Assembly (NCBI RefSeq): GCF_012726195.1
Contig: NZ_JAASAF010000015.1
Span: 1 to 64,000, forward strand
Length of the DNA stretch: 64,000 nt
Source of the DNA: Rhodococcus sp. HNM0563
Lineage (GTDB): Bacteria > Actinomycetota > Actinomycetes > Mycobacteriales > Mycobacteriaceae
Direction: 5' to 3'
In this document: positions 8,514 to 17,479 of the stretch, piece after piece
Layout: each line of letters opens with the position of its first letter
Position numbering within the stretch: the first letter of the stretch is position 1
Notes under the pieces: model-generated
What the model saw: only the letters and a program-made list of their open reading frames with translations
What the model was told of the DNA's origin: nothing
The model's database searches: none
Position numbers and translations under genes: made by a program

Positions 8514-9281
8514 TTGAAGCCCTACCTGAGGGTTCTCGCGGGGATGTTCGCAGGCATCACGCTGTGGTTGGCAATCGTGGAATTGATCCATGGCAATGCC
8601 GGGCCTGCCCTCGTCCAGTTGATCTTCACTGTCGGTCTCGTCTACCTCGCTGTCGGCAAGCTGATACGAGAGCATTACTTGCGGGTCGCAGCCGAGCGCG
8701 ACGCGCTCGCTGCCCGAGCAGAGGCAGGGCACCGCGCGTTCTTGGCTGGGCATCCGGCAGCCTTCGCGCCCCCGCCTCCACTACCGCCTCCGTCGAAGGC
8801 GCGTCGCGGTGTCGTGGTCGCCGTGGTTGTAGCAGCCTTCTTCGTGCTCATCGGGATCGTCAGCGACATCTCCGATGGGCTCGATGCGCCATCCGAGGAC
8901 GGTGCGGTCACGACGCCGCAGTCGTCGGCTCGCGCTACTGCATCCGCTCCGCTGACGGTTCCGATGTCGACGGAGGCGGCGACGACGGCGCGCACTGTAG
9001 CGCCGGCGAGCACGGTCGCTGCCACGGCGAAACCTGTGAGCGCGCCGACCGCGATCATGCCGAACGTGATGTGCATGGACCTCCAGGCAGCGCAGGATGC
9101 GATTCAGGCTGCGGGCGTGTTCTATTCGAGGAGTATCGATGCCACGGGCGAGGGTCGAGCGCAGGTGTGGGATCGGAGCTGGATCGTGATCGAACAGGTG
9201 CCGGTGTCTGGTGCGGTGGTCGGTGAGGCGGATGCGGTGCTGTCGGTCGTGAAGAGATACGAGTTCGCCGGATGCGGCTGA
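8514..9281 (+). CDS. membrane protein with C-terminal PASTA-like domain
   Basis: About 255 residues. Two membrane segments lie near the N-terminus (AGMFAGITLWLAIVELIHG and ALVQLIFTVGLVYLAVGKL), then a short charged helix, a proline-rich stretch, a third membrane segment (VVVAVVVAAFFVLIGIV) and a low-complexity Ala/Thr/Ser linker. The C-terminal domain begins MPNVMCMDLQAAQDAIQAAG, the pattern of PASTA domains that bind peptidoglycan fragments, and is followed by EQVPVSGAVV. TTG 8514 has GGAGGAG 5-6 bases upstream and is preferred over GTG 8481. The function is unknown; an envelope role is likely. Confidence 0.68.
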   Translation: MKPYLRVLAGMFAGITLWLAIVELIHGNAGPALVQLIFTVGLVYLAVGKLIREHYLRVAAERDALAARAEAGHRAFLAGHPAAFAPPPPLPPPSKARRGVVVAVVVAAFFVLIGIVSDISDGLDAPSEDGAVTTPQSSARATASAPLTVPMSTEAATTARTVAPASTVAATAKPVSAPTAIMPNVMCMDLQAAQDAIQAAGVFYSRSIDATGEGRAQVWDRSWIVIEQVPVSGAVVGEADAVLSVVKRYEFAGCG

Positions 9282-9339
9282 GACGCGAGCTTTCGCATTG
9301 CCTGCATGACGCCGACGTGAAACAGGCAGGCTGAATAAA

Positions 9340-9358
9340 TTAGGTTAGCCTTATCCGG
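9340..9358 (+). promoter_or_regulatory. IdeR/DtxR-like iron box
   Basis: TTAGGTTAGCCTTATCCGG matches 13 of 19 positions of the IdeR/DtxR consensus, with a perfect left half (TTAGGTTAG). It lies 43 bases before the siderophore-binding lipoprotein gene, so repression by iron-loaded IdeR is expected. Confidence 0.65.
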
Positions 9359-9400
9359 GCGACGCGCTTGTTGTCCGGAAAACAGGCAAGGAGTCGACGA

Positions 9401-10402
9401 ATGAAACGTTCTACCCTGGCGGCTGCCCTCGCGGTGGTCGGGATGATGACTGCGGGCTGCACTTCCACCTCAGCAGAAGACGAGACCTCGCAGCCGACCT
9501 CATCGGCTGCAGAGAGTAGCGCGTTCCCGACCAGCGTGACGGGTGCGCTCGGTACGGTCACGATCGACGAGCGCCCCGAGCGCGTGGTTGCGATGAGCTG
9601 GACAGACGCCGACATCCTCCTGTCGCTGGGCGTGACGCCCGTCGCGATCGGCAAAGCACCCAACGATGCGGGTGTGCAGCCGTGGACCGATGAACTCCTG
9701 GGCGACGGCGACCGCCCCGCGATTCTGCAGGGCGTCAACGCGAACGTCTCGATCGAGGAAATCGCGGCGCAGGCCCCAGACCTCATCGTCGGCACCAAAT
9801 CGTTCGGACTCGACACGCAGTACGAGCAGCTCTCTGCCCTCGCGCCGGTTGTGCACTATGCGGAGACACCGTCGGCGGAAACCTGGCAGGAAGCGACGAC
9901 GCGCATTGCCACCGCGCTCGGAATCCCGGAGCGAGGCACCGAAGTGGTGGAGGAAACGGAAGCCGCGATCGCTGATTCGGCGGCGGAGCATCCCGCGCTC
10001 GCCGGAAAGACCTACACCTTCTTCGTCGGGCCGCAGCCCGATTCGGTCTACATCGTCAACTCCACCGAGGATGCGGGTGCGAAGTTCCTCGACCAGCTCG
10101 GCCTGACGCTCACGCCTTTCGCCACGTCGCAGGAAACCAGCAGCGTGCCGGGGCGCGCGCTGCTCAGCTACGAGAATGTCGCTGATACCGACGCCGACAT
10201 CATCGTCGCCACGAGTGCGAACGACGGTCTTGTCATCCTGGAGGGCCAGCCGGCGTTCGCTTCGCTCGATGCGATCCAGCGCGGTGCGTACGTTCCGCTT
10301 GCCGCGACATTGGCGCAGTCCATCGCATTCCCGTCGCCGCCGAGCCTGGATTGGGCGCTGGGGCAGATCGTCCCCGAACTGGACGAGGCCGCGCAACGAT
10401 GA
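9401..10402 (+). CDS. iron-siderophore ABC transporter substrate-binding lipoprotein
   Basis: 333 residues. The signal peptide ends in a lipobox (MMTAGC), so the mature protein is anchored to the outer face of the membrane. The FepB/FhuD-type fold is recognisable: GTVTIDERPERVVAMSWTDA at the start of lobe one, LLSLGVTPVAIGK, and IEEIAAQAPDLIVG. It should capture a ferric siderophore and pass it to an ABC permease. AAGGAG lies 7 bases before the ATG, and an iron box lies upstream. No permease or ATPase genes adjoin it, so the partner is encoded elsewhere. The ligand cannot be predicted. Confidence 0.85.
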   Translation: MKRSTLAAALAVVGMMTAGCTSTSAEDETSQPTSSAAESSAFPTSVTGALGTVTIDERPERVVAMSWTDADILLSLGVTPVAIGKAPNDAGVQPWTDELLGDGDRPAILQGVNANVSIEEIAAQAPDLIVGTKSFGLDTQYEQLSALAPVVHYAETPSAETWQEATTRIATALGIPERGTEVVEETEAAIADSAAEHPALAGKTYTFFVGPQPDSVYIVNSTEDAGAKFLDQLGLTLTPFATSQETSSVPGRALLSYENVADTDADIIVATSANDGLVILEGQPAFASLDAIQRGAYVPLAATLAQSIAFPSPPSLDWALGQIVPELDEAAQR

Positions 10403-10477
10403 ACCGGGTTTGCTTTGGTAGATCTCCGCATAGCGACTCTGTCGTTTGCACTGCCGTCACAGCATCGTTAACCGATA

Positions 10478-11386
10478 ATGACCTTCGTGAAGGCTGGTGC
10501 ATCTGAAGTGACCGAGGGACGAAATCCAATTCCCGCGGTGCGCGCGTTCGTGGTGGCGGCGATCGTTGCTGCGATCGCCGTGTTGTCGAGTCCGGCTCTG
10601 GGCTCGGCGGATCCGAACATCCGCTACGTCGCGCTCGGCGACTCGAGAGCGGCCGGACCGTATCTCGACGCCGCAGCCCACGCCAACGGGTGCTCGCGGT
10701 CGAATCTCGGATACCCCGCGGTCGTGGCGCAGATACTCCATCCGGAATCCTTCACGAATGTGTCGTGCACCGGGGCGCGTACCGAACATGTCACGTCGGT
10801 GCCGCAGCCTACGTCGGCCGGTCCGGTACCGCCCCAACTCGAATCGCTTACTCCGGACACCACGTTGGTCACGGTCAGCATCGGTGGAAACGACATTGCC
10901 TGGCCCAACCTGGTTTCCGCGTGCTACACCGACGCGCCCGGCGTCGATGCGAATTGCAGGAACGATCCGGCAGTGACCTCTCGCATGGATGCCGCGCTCG
11001 GCGCGCTCGGCCCGAAGGTGACCGCCACCCTAGGAGCGGTTTCCAGGAAGGCACCGAATGCCCGAGTTCTTCTCGTCGGGCACGGCGGCATCTTCGGCAC
11101 CCGCGGATGCTGGCCCAACATCCCCACGAGCGACCCCGACGCCGCGTTCGTCAACGGGTTCTTCACCAGGATGAATCGTGTGCTGGCGGGCGCTGCTTCA
11201 AGTGCCGGAGCCCAGTTCGTCGACGTCACGGTCGGGGCCGAGGGGCACGACGCATGCGCCCTGCCTGGTTCCAGCTTCTTCGAGGGGCGGTACTCGTTGT
11301 CGCTCGCCCGGCAACTGCATCCCACCGAAGCGGGAATGCGGCACATGGCCCGGCGGGTGGTGGATGTCCTGCACCGGGCCGGGTAA
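10478..11386 (+). CDS. secreted SGNH/GDSL-type esterase or lipase
   Basis: 302 residues with an N-terminal export signal (VRAFVVAAIVAAIAVLSSPALGSA). The SGNH blocks are present: the nucleophile serine in ALGDSRAAGPY, VSIGGNDIAW (block III Gly/Asn), and LHPTEAGMRHMA near the C-terminus with the catalytic histidine. The six cysteines fit the disulfide-stabilised, secreted actinobacterial esterase type. It should hydrolyse lipid or ester substrates outside the cell. It is a single gene. In-frame codons before the hydrophobic core leave the exact start open (10478 or an ATG/GTG further in). Confidence 0.82.
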   Translation: MTFVKAGASEVTEGRNPIPAVRAFVVAAIVAAIAVLSSPALGSADPNIRYVALGDSRAAGPYLDAAAHANGCSRSNLGYPAVVAQILHPESFTNVSCTGARTEHVTSVPQPTSAGPVPPQLESLTPDTTLVTVSIGGNDIAWPNLVSACYTDAPGVDANCRNDPAVTSRMDAALGALGPKVTATLGAVSRKAPNARVLLVGHGGIFGTRGCWPNIPTSDPDAAFVNGFFTRMNRVLAGAASSAGAQFVDVTVGAEGHDACALPGSSFFEGRYSLSLARQLHPTEAGMRHMARRVVDVLHRAG

Positions 11387-11407
11387 GCGACACGTGCCCT
11401 GGCGCTG

Positions 11408-11995
11408 TTACGGCGCGCCGAACCCGTAGGTGTATTCACCGCTGGTCCAGTTCATCGTCGCGTGATACGTGCGACCACGCATGCGACCGTCGCCGAGGTC
11501 TTCGGTGCCCACGAAGCATTCGAAAACGGTAGTGGTTTCACTCAAATTGTCGGTTGAACCCCCGTTCACCGGTGAGCAGGTCACCGACAGAATCGGACCG
11601 TCGTACATTCCATCGTTCACGTGCTCGACAGCCATTTCTTCGACGCTCGATTCGATGCTCGTCACGCTCGCCGAACGGGAGAGGCGCTCGGCTGCATCAG
11701 CGGCTTCCTGCGTGGCCTTCTCCTCAGCGACACGGGCTGCTTCACGCTCCGCGGCCTCTTCTGCGGCAGCTACCTGGGCGTCGTGATCGACCTTCCATGC
11801 CACCGCCCCGCCCACGACCGCGAGGACGACGATGATAATGGCCACGACGATCGGCTTCTTGCGAATCTTCCGTTTCGGCTTGCCGTTCGAATCAGGGTCG
11901 GGCAGGTCGAGCCAGGTGCTTCCGTCCCAGTAGCGCTGCCCGCCGCCGGGGTTCGGGTACCAACCGGCGGGAGTCGAGGAGTTGTTGATGGGCAT
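11408..11995 (-). CDS. membrane-anchored DUF2510 protein
   Basis: 195 residues. The N-terminal TPAGWYPNPGGGQRYWDGSTW is a DUF2510 domain, a short Trp-rich module common in actinobacterial membrane proteins. A basic patch (KPKRKIRKK) and one membrane helix (PIVVAIIIVVLAVVGGAVAW) follow, then an Ala/Glu-rich coiled-coil-like stretch (about residues 75-110) and a C-terminal extracytoplasmic domain with two cysteines. I chose ATG 11995 because GAAAGGA precedes it; the frame stays open further upstream. It is co-directional with two similar envelope proteins. Function unknown. Confidence 0.7.
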   Translation of the reverse strand: MPINNSSTPAGWYPNPGGGQRYWDGSTWLDLPDPDSNGKPKRKIRKKPIVVAIIIVVLAVVGGAVAWKVDHDAQVAAAEEAAEREAARVAEEKATQEAADAAERLSRSASVTSIESSVEEMAVEHVNDGMYDGPILSVTCSPVNGGSTDNLSETTTVFECFVGTEDLGDGRMRGRTYHATMNWTSGEYTYGFGAP

Positions 11996-12075
11996 CGAAG
12001 TGTTCCTTTCAGGAAACCTGTGGGGTGCTGGTGCGCCCGACCCCTCGTCGGGCGCACCAGCGGGGAAGGGTGGAG

Positions 12076-12771
12076 TCACCTCAGCGAAACGGTCACTCCA
12101 CCGGAGAACATGGAGTCGTGCAGTTCGACCGCCGTGGGAACCGCCCCGACGGGCATGTCGAATACGAGGGGCATCGTGACGGTGTTGCCGGGGTTGATTT
12201 CATCCCAGAACGTCACGTCCGAGTCGAGGTTCAACGCAGCAGCCGTGTCGGGGCTGAAGGTTCGGCCCTGTTCGTCGAGCAGCTTCTGGTCGCTCGGGCT
12301 CAGACCCTTGGGCGCATCGGAGATGTTGCTGACCGTCATCGTGACGATCACGAACTGTCCCTGTGCTTCCTCGGCAAGAAATGGGTTGTCGCCCAGGGAT
12401 GTCAGGCCGGCCTCGACTCCGGTGACGACGAACTCGAACTTGCCATCGCGCACCGGCGTGTTCATGGAGGCCGCCGCCTCCTCAGCAGCGGTAGGTGACT
12501 CCACCTCCGGGGCAGCACCGACCGGGGTATCGGCCTGCGGTGCCGAGGGTGCGGGATCGGCGGCGCCGGTGGGTTCGTTGTCGCCCCCGCTCGATACCGA
12601 CACGATGACGACGAGTGCGACGAACGCCCCGACGATCCACGGCCACTTCTTTTTCTTCTTCGGCTGCGGCGCAGGTGCGAATCCGCCGGACTGCTGCCAG
12701 CCGGTGGGCTGCGGGGAGTACTGCTGGGTAGGCGGCTGGATCCGCGGATCAGGCTGGTTCGGCATGGTCAT
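12076..12771 (-). CDS. DUF4352 (telomeric-repeat-binding-factor-2-like) membrane protein
   Basis: 231 residues. A Pro/Gln-rich cytoplasmic N-terminus and a lysine cluster (PKKKKKWPW) precede one membrane helix (IVGAFVALVVIVSVSS). A low-complexity Ala/Pro linker follows, then an immunoglobulin-like DUF4352 domain (GKFEFVVTGVEAGL, QFVIVTMTVSNISDAP, GLSPSDQKLLDEQGRTF). Such domains are extracytoplasmic. The ATG at 12771 has GAGG six bases upstream. It sits 80 bp upstream of the DUF2510 gene in the same orientation and may be co-transcribed with it. The role is unknown. Confidence 0.75.
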   Translation of the reverse strand: MTMPNQPDPRIQPPTQQYSPQPTGWQQSGGFAPAPQPKKKKKWPWIVGAFVALVVIVSVSSGGDNEPTGAADPAPSAPQADTPVGAAPEVESPTAAEEAAASMNTPVRDGKFEFVVTGVEAGLTSLGDNPFLAEEAQGQFVIVTMTVSNISDAPKGLSPSDQKLLDEQGRTFSPDTAAALNLDSDVTFWDEINPGNTVTMPLVFDMPVGAVPTAVELHDSMFSGGVTVSLR

Positions 12772-12806
12772 GACAGGCCTCGATTCGTATGGGGATGAAA
12801 TGTGGA

Positions 12807-13301
12807 TCAGTGACCGAGAGTGAGATGCACTCCGGATTCGGCGGCGGATTCGTCGTACGAGACGGATCCGCGATGCGAGATCTCCACGTCGTAGTGCGAC
12901 GCACCACGCGGCACGTCGGTGACGGTGAAGAAGAACGTGCAGAAGTCGCCTTCGCTCACGCTGGAGGTCAGCGCTCCTGTTGCAAGCAGTGCGCCGACGT
13001 CGTCGGAGACCCGAACTGGGGTGGAGGGTGAGATGTCGTCGTAGCCGTGGTCGCCTTCGCACTCGAACCCCGGCACAGTGCTGTCGGCGGCACCATCGAT
13101 GAGCGTGACCGTGCCGCCGATTTCGAACAGGGGCGCGTCCGACACTCGATCCGCAACGAGCGAACCCGTGGCGAGAAGAGCGCAGGTCATCGTCGCGGCG
13201 CACAGACCGACCGAGAAACCCGGCCAGAACCGAGTGCCGGTTCCGCAGACCTCGGTGAGAGGGTCGGAATCGGCGGTCGGGGGAGCGAACTGAATGGTCA
13301 C
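12807..13301 (-). CDS. small membrane-anchored exported protein, unknown
   Basis: 164 residues. After a short polar N-terminus, FWPGFSVGLCAATMTCALLATGSLVA is a membrane anchor or signal. The exported domain contains GYDDISPSTPVRVSDDVGALLATGAL, a Gly-Tyr-Asp-Asp-Ile pattern I associate with a conserved actinobacterial family of unknown function, and ends in a beta-rich segment. GTG 13301 has AGGAG at good spacing (about 7 bases) and is preferred over ATG 13322. It is probably transcribed with the two genes downstream. Confidence 0.65.
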   Translation of the reverse strand: MTIQFAPPTADSDPLTEVCGTGTRFWPGFSVGLCAATMTCALLATGSLVADRVSDAPLFEIGGTVTLIDGAADSTVPGFECEGDHGYDDISPSTPVRVSDDVGALLATGALTSSVSEGDFCTFFFTVTDVPRGASHYDVEISHRGSVSYDESAAESGVHLTLGH

Positions 13302-13437
13302 GGCGATCTCCTGATCGGGCAATCGGAACGCTCGAATCGTGCGTCCGAACCGAACCCGCGAACCACTTTCCTTCCGATAACCCCTATTATCGGCGCTCTG
13401 TCTCGCTCGTATCTGCGAGAGCTTCTAAATTGTGTGC

Positions 13438-16400
13438 ATGGCAGACATTCTGGATTTCCCCGGCCGTCTCAACGAATCGGCATGGGAGCAGATGGCACTC
13501 GAGACGCTGGGCGAACTAGGGTGGCGGTACGTACACGGCGGTGACATCGCTCCCGGATCCGGAGAGCGCACGTCCTGGGACGACCTCCTCGTGCCCTCGC
13601 GCTTGCGATCCGCCATCGTCACACTGAACCCGCATGTACCTGCCAGCGCTGTGGACGACGCCGTCGCTCTTGTGGCGACAGCAGGTTCGACCGACGCCAT
13701 CGCGGAGAACCGGGCCATCCACGAGTACCTCACCGAGGGCCTGCGCAAGATTTCCTACACCGACGACGCCGGCGTCGAGGTCACGCCCACCATCCGGCTC
13801 GTCTCCGTCGACCCCGACGACAACGACTGGTTCGTCGCCAACCAGGTCACCGTGATCCGCGGCGACTACGAGCGCCGCTTCGATCTTGTGCTGTACATGA
13901 ACGGAATGCCGGTCGCTGTCGTCGAACTGAAGAACGCCGGTAGCGAGTACGCAAGCCTGACCGATGCACATGCTCAACTGCAGACGTATCTGCGCGAATT
14001 CCCGCTCGCATTCCGATACGCGGTGATTACGCTGGTATCGGACGGCGTCACCGCGTCCTACGGCACTCCGTTCACGCCCTTCGAGCACTTCTCCCCGTGG
14101 AACGTCGACGACGACGGCGCGCCCGTCGAACCCAGTGGCGAGCATCATCCACTCGACATCGCACTGTTCGGCCTGTTCAACCAGGAGCGTTTCCTGCAAC
14201 TGCTCCGCAACTACACAGCATTCGACGAGAGTGAGAACGGCCTCATCAAGCGAATTGCGAAGCCTCACCAATACTTCGCGGTCGCCAAGGCGGTGGGGTC
14301 GACCGTCGTTGCCGTCGGCTCCGGAGGTAAAGCCGGAGTGGTCTGGCATACGCAGGGATCCGGCAAGTCCATGGAGATGGAGCTCTACGCGAACCAGGTC
14401 ATCCGTCATCCTCAGCTTGCGAACCCGACGATCGTGGTGATCACCGATCGCAACGAGCTCGACGGCCAGCTCTACGAAACCTTCGCGCGGTCGCAGTTGC
14501 TCCCGGAGCAGCCCAAGCAGATTCGGCGGCGGGAAGAACTGCGCCAGGAATTGTCCGGTCGCACCACCGGCGGCATCTATTTCACGACCCTACAAAAGTT
14601 CGGAAAGAGCCGCGAGGAACGCGAGGCCGGTCTCGGTCACCCCGAGCTGTCCGCTCGTCGGAACATCATCGTCGTGGTCGACGAAGCTCACCGGAGTCAT
14701 TACGACGACCTCGACGGATACGCCCGCCACCTGCGTGATGCGCTCCCGAACGCAACCCTCATTGCATTCACCGGAACGCCGATCTCCTTCGACGATCGCA
14801 ACACCCGGGCTGTGTTCGGCGACTACATCGACATCTACGATCTCACCCGCGCGGTCGACGACGGAGCCACCGTCCCCGTTCATTTCGAGAGCCGTCTGGT
14901 GAAGGTCTCGTTCGCCGGGGAGATCACCGAAGAGCAGATCGACGCCTCCGCAGACGAGCTCACCGTCGGTCTCGACGACACCGAACGGACCCGCATCGAA
15001 AAGTCCGTCGCAGTGATCAACGCCGTCTACGGCACACCTGCACGATTGCAGATGCTCGCGGAAGACCTTGTCGCACACTGGGAGAATCGACGCTCGCAGA
15101 TGGCGAAGTTCGTGGGCTCGGAAGAGAACCCGACCGCACCCGGTAAAGCGATGATCGTGTGCGCGACACGTGAGATCTGCGCCAACCTCTACAGCGAAAT
15201 CGTCGCACTTCGCCCCGGCTGGCACTCCGACAACCTCTCGTCCGGCCGTATCAAGGTGGTGTACTCCGGTGATGCAACGGATCAGCCACCGATCAGCGAC
15301 CATGTGCGCCGCGATTCCGAGAACGCCGCAATCAAGAAGCGGATCAAGGATATCGACGACGAGCTCGAACTCGTGATCGTCAAGGACATGATGCTCACAG
15401 GTTTCGACGCGCCGCCTCTGCACACCCTGTATCTCGACCGGCCGCTCAAGGGCGCCCTGCTGATGCAGACGCTTGCTCGTGTCAATCGCACCTTCCGGGG
15501 GAAGAGCGACGGTCTGCTGGTTGCGTATGCACCCGTCGCGGAGAATCTGGCCGATGCGCTGGCCGAGTACACGGCCTCCGACCGAACAACCAAGCCGCTC
15601 GGGCGACCGGTCGACGAAGCCGTCGACGCCGTCAAGAACTGCATGACGATCCTCGACAACATGCTGCACGGATTCGATTGGAGGTCGCACCGCAACGCTC
15701 CCGGACCACGGGCCTGGCTCGACGCGGTGCTCGCGACCGTCAACTTCGTGCGGGACAAGCAGAACCCACAGAACAATGTGTCAGAAGGCGAGAAGACCCT
15801 CGCTGCTCGCTATCGCGAGCATGCGTCGCAGCTGTCGCGGGTGTGGGCGATCTGCAGTACTCACGAGGACGTTCGACCCCTGGCTCGCGACGCACGCTTC
15901 TTCGAAGAGGTGCGGGTGTATGTAGCGAAGTTCGATGCTGCTGAACGGCAAGCGAACGGTGTCGCGGTACCCGAGGACGTCAAGCGCGCGTTGCGTGCCC
16001 TCATGGCTGCGTCGGTGGAATCCGGTGAGGTGCTGGACATCTACGACGCAGCAGGCATGCCCAAGCCGTCACTGGCCGACCTCAACGCGGACTTCCTCGA
16101 GCGCACGCTGCAGGCGAAGAACCCGGCCTTGGCGATCGAGGCGCTGCGCAAACTGGTGTCGGAGGAATCCCGCAAGGTGTCGCGCCACAATTTGGTGCGG
16201 CAGCGAGCATTTTCCCAGAAGCTCCAGGATCTGATGATCAAGTACACCAACAGCCAGCTCACTTCGGCCGAGGTGATCGCGGCACTCGTCGAGGTGGCGA
16301 AGGAAGTGCAGGCCGAAGCGCTGCGTGGGCAGCGATTCGATCCGCCCCTGGGCGATCACGAGTTGTCCTTCTACGATGCGGTTTCCCAGAACGAGTCGGC

Positions 16401-16632
16401 ATTGGACGGGATGGGAGAAGACGTTCTCGCCCAGATCGCCCGGGAACTCGTCGGTGTCATGCGGCGCGATGTCAAGACCGACTGGAAGGTCCGTGAAGAC
16501 GTCAAAGCCAAATTGCGGTCGCAGGTGAAGCGTCTGCTGACCCGCTACAAGTACCCGCCGGACCGGCAGACCGGAGCGATCAAGTTGGTGCTCGAGCAGA
16601 TGGAGGCGATCGCCCCGACGATGGCTGCGTGA
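13438..16632 (+). CDS. hsdR: type I restriction endonuclease subunit R (HsdR), solitary
   Basis: 1,064 residues, full length for HsdR. The N-terminal nuclease shows the PD-(D/E)xK core: Asp149 in FDLVLYM and ELK (Glu163, Lys165) in VVELKN. The SF2 translocase follows, with Walker A HTQGSGKS (Lys310), the ITDRNELDGQL segment and DEAH (415-418). Later parts include LTGFDAPPLHTLYLDRPLKG and the C-terminal helical region. HsdR normally cuts DNA only as part of an R2M2S complex, yet no hsdM or hsdS gene lies on either side: the left neighbour is an envelope gene and the right neighbour a TetR gene. ATG 13438 follows an in-frame GTG at 13432. Confidence 0.92.
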   Translation: MADILDFPGRLNESAWEQMALETLGELGWRYVHGGDIAPGSGERTSWDDLLVPSRLRSAIVTLNPHVPASAVDDAVALVATAGSTDAIAENRAIHEYLTEGLRKISYTDDAGVEVTPTIRLVSVDPDDNDWFVANQVTVIRGDYERRFDLVLYMNGMPVAVVELKNAGSEYASLTDAHAQLQTYLREFPLAFRYAVITLVSDGVTASYGTPFTPFEHFSPWNVDDDGAPVEPSGEHHPLDIALFGLFNQERFLQLLRNYTAFDESENGLIKRIAKPHQYFAVAKAVGSTVVAVGSGGKAGVVWHTQGSGKSMEMELYANQVIRHPQLANPTIVVITDRNELDGQLYETFARSQLLPEQPKQIRRREELRQELSGRTTGGIYFTTLQKFGKSREEREAGLGHPELSARRNIIVVVDEAHRSHYDDLDGYARHLRDALPNATLIAFTGTPISFDDRNTRAVFGDYIDIYDLTRAVDDGATVPVHFESRLVKVSFAGEITEEQIDASADELTVGLDDTERTRIEKSVAVINAVYGTPARLQMLAEDLVAHWENRRSQMAKFVGSEENPTAPGKAMIVCATREICANLYSEIVALRPGWHSDNLSSGRIKVVYSGDATDQPPISDHVRRDSENAAIKKRIKDIDDELELVIVKDMMLTGFDAPPLHTLYLDRPLKGALLMQTLARVNRTFRGKSDGLLVAYAPVAENLADALAEYTASDRTTKPLGRPVDEAVDAVKNCMTILDNMLHGFDWRSHRNAPGPRAWLDAVLATVNFVRDKQNPQNNVSEGEKTLAARYREHASQLSRVWAICSTHEDVRPLARDARFFEEVRVYVAKFDAAERQANGVAVPEDVKRALRALMAASVESGEVLDIYDAAGMPKPSLADLNADFLERTLQAKNPALAIEALRKLVSEESRKVSRHNLVRQRAFSQKLQDLMIKYTNSQLTSAEVIAALVEVAKEVQAEALRGQRFDPPLGDHELSFYDAVSQNESALDGMGEDVLAQIARELVGVMRRDVKTDWKVREDVKAKLRSQVKRLLTRYKYPPDRQTGAIKLVLEQMEAIAPTMAA

Positions 16633-16640
16633 CGCGACGT

Positions 16641-16728
16641 CGCGGTTCCCGCGATCATAATTGCTTCCCACACTGACGCTTTCGAGTGTGGGAAACGGTC
16701 TGGTGCGCGGGAAGAATGCTGCTGAGCT
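16641..16728. repeat. 88-bp structured repeat, copy 1 (bidirectional terminator-like)
   Basis: An imperfect stem of about 29 bp: the left arm runs TTCCCGCG...CTTCCCACACT, the loop is GACGCTTTC, and the right arm runs AGTGTGGG...CGCGGGAA. It lies between the convergent ends of hsdR and a TetR gene. A second copy at 23367-23454 matches 77 of 88 bases with no gap and also lies between convergent genes. The loop-closing pair is T-A here and C-G there, a compensatory change. Confidence 0.75.
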
Positions 16729-16735
16729 AACACTG

Positions 16736-17383
16736 TCACGCACTTTCCGTCCGTACCAGCAAGTCGTCGACGTCGGGCAGGTTCATTCGGCATATCTCGA
16801 CGGCGTCCGAGTCGGAGAGTCCGAGCATGCACAGGATGTTGATTGCGAAGTCGTCGGCAGCGGCGTCTGCGTCCAGTGACGGGTCGGCGTCGAGAAGCGC
16901 TGCGAGAGAAAGTGCACCGCCCCCGGCGATGGACACTGCGATACGGCTGTCCGTGTTCCTGAAGCGTCCGGAGGCTATGCCGGCGTCGATGTCGCGGCGT
17001 GCTCGCGGGACGAGTCCGCGGTCGGCGACCGTGATTTCCAGGCCGCGGTGGAGCAGTACTCGTGTCAGCGCAGGTTCTCGGCGACAGAGTCGCACAGTCA
17101 GCCGGAGGCTCTGCCCGAACACCACAGCGGGATCCTCGTGGTCGGACAGGAGGTCGAGGATGCTGCCGAAGCGTTCGAGCGCCTCGTCGACTGCTGTCTC
17201 GAACAGTTCGTCTTTGTCGGTGAAGTGGTTGTAGAAGCTTCCGAGGCCCACGTCGGCCAGCCGGGTTATCTCGAGGACCGGAACGTTCGTCCGCCGCTCG
17301 GCTAGCAGCTTTTGCGCGGCGGCGATCAGCGCTGCGCGGGTGCGGGCGCGGCGCTGATCGGAACGGGTCTGTGTCGGCACCAC
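16736..17383 (-). CDS. TetR-family regulator of the adjacent catabolic operon
   Basis: 215 residues. The N-terminal helix-turn-helix is clear: ALIAAAQKLLAERRTNVPVLEITRLADVGLGSFYNHFTDKDELF. The C-terminal ligand-binding domain is unremarkable. The start is GTG 17383. The gene is divergent from the dioxygenase operon, and two identical 14-bp palindromes lie in the 96-bp gap, one nearer each gene. Repression of both directions, relieved by an aromatic or CoA-linked metabolite, is the likely mechanism. The effector is unknown. Confidence 0.87.
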   Translation of the reverse strand: MVPTQTRSDQRRARTRAALIAAAQKLLAERRTNVPVLEITRLADVGLGSFYNHFTDKDELFETAVDEALERFGSILDLLSDHEDPAVVFGQSLRLTVRLCRREPALTRVLLHRGLEITVADRGLVPRARRDIDAGIASGRFRNTDSRIAVSIAGGGALSLAALLDADPSLDADAAADDFAINILCMLGLSDSDAVEICRMNLPDVDDLLVRTESA

Positions 17384-17405
17384 CCCATTCTCACACCTTC
17401 ATTGC

Positions 17406-17463
17406 TGACGATTTCGTCAGAACACCTTGACTGATGCACACGTCACATGTGACGATTTCGTCA
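17406..17463. promoter_or_regulatory. two identical palindromic operators, TGACGATTTCGTCA
   Basis: TGACGA-TT-TCGTCA occurs at 17406-17419 and again, base for base, at 17450-17463. The copies are 44 bases apart, about four helical turns, so they lie on the same face of DNA. One is 23 bases from the TetR gene start, the other 17 bases from the dioxygenase start. This is the layout of a divergent TetR-controlled promoter. Confidence 0.8.
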
Positions 17464-17479
17464 ACATAGGAGGTGAACG

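Noticed and set aside
11621-12823. 400-codon plus-strand open frame
   Set aside because: Antisense to two small envelope genes with good starts, ribosome binding sites and membrane topology.
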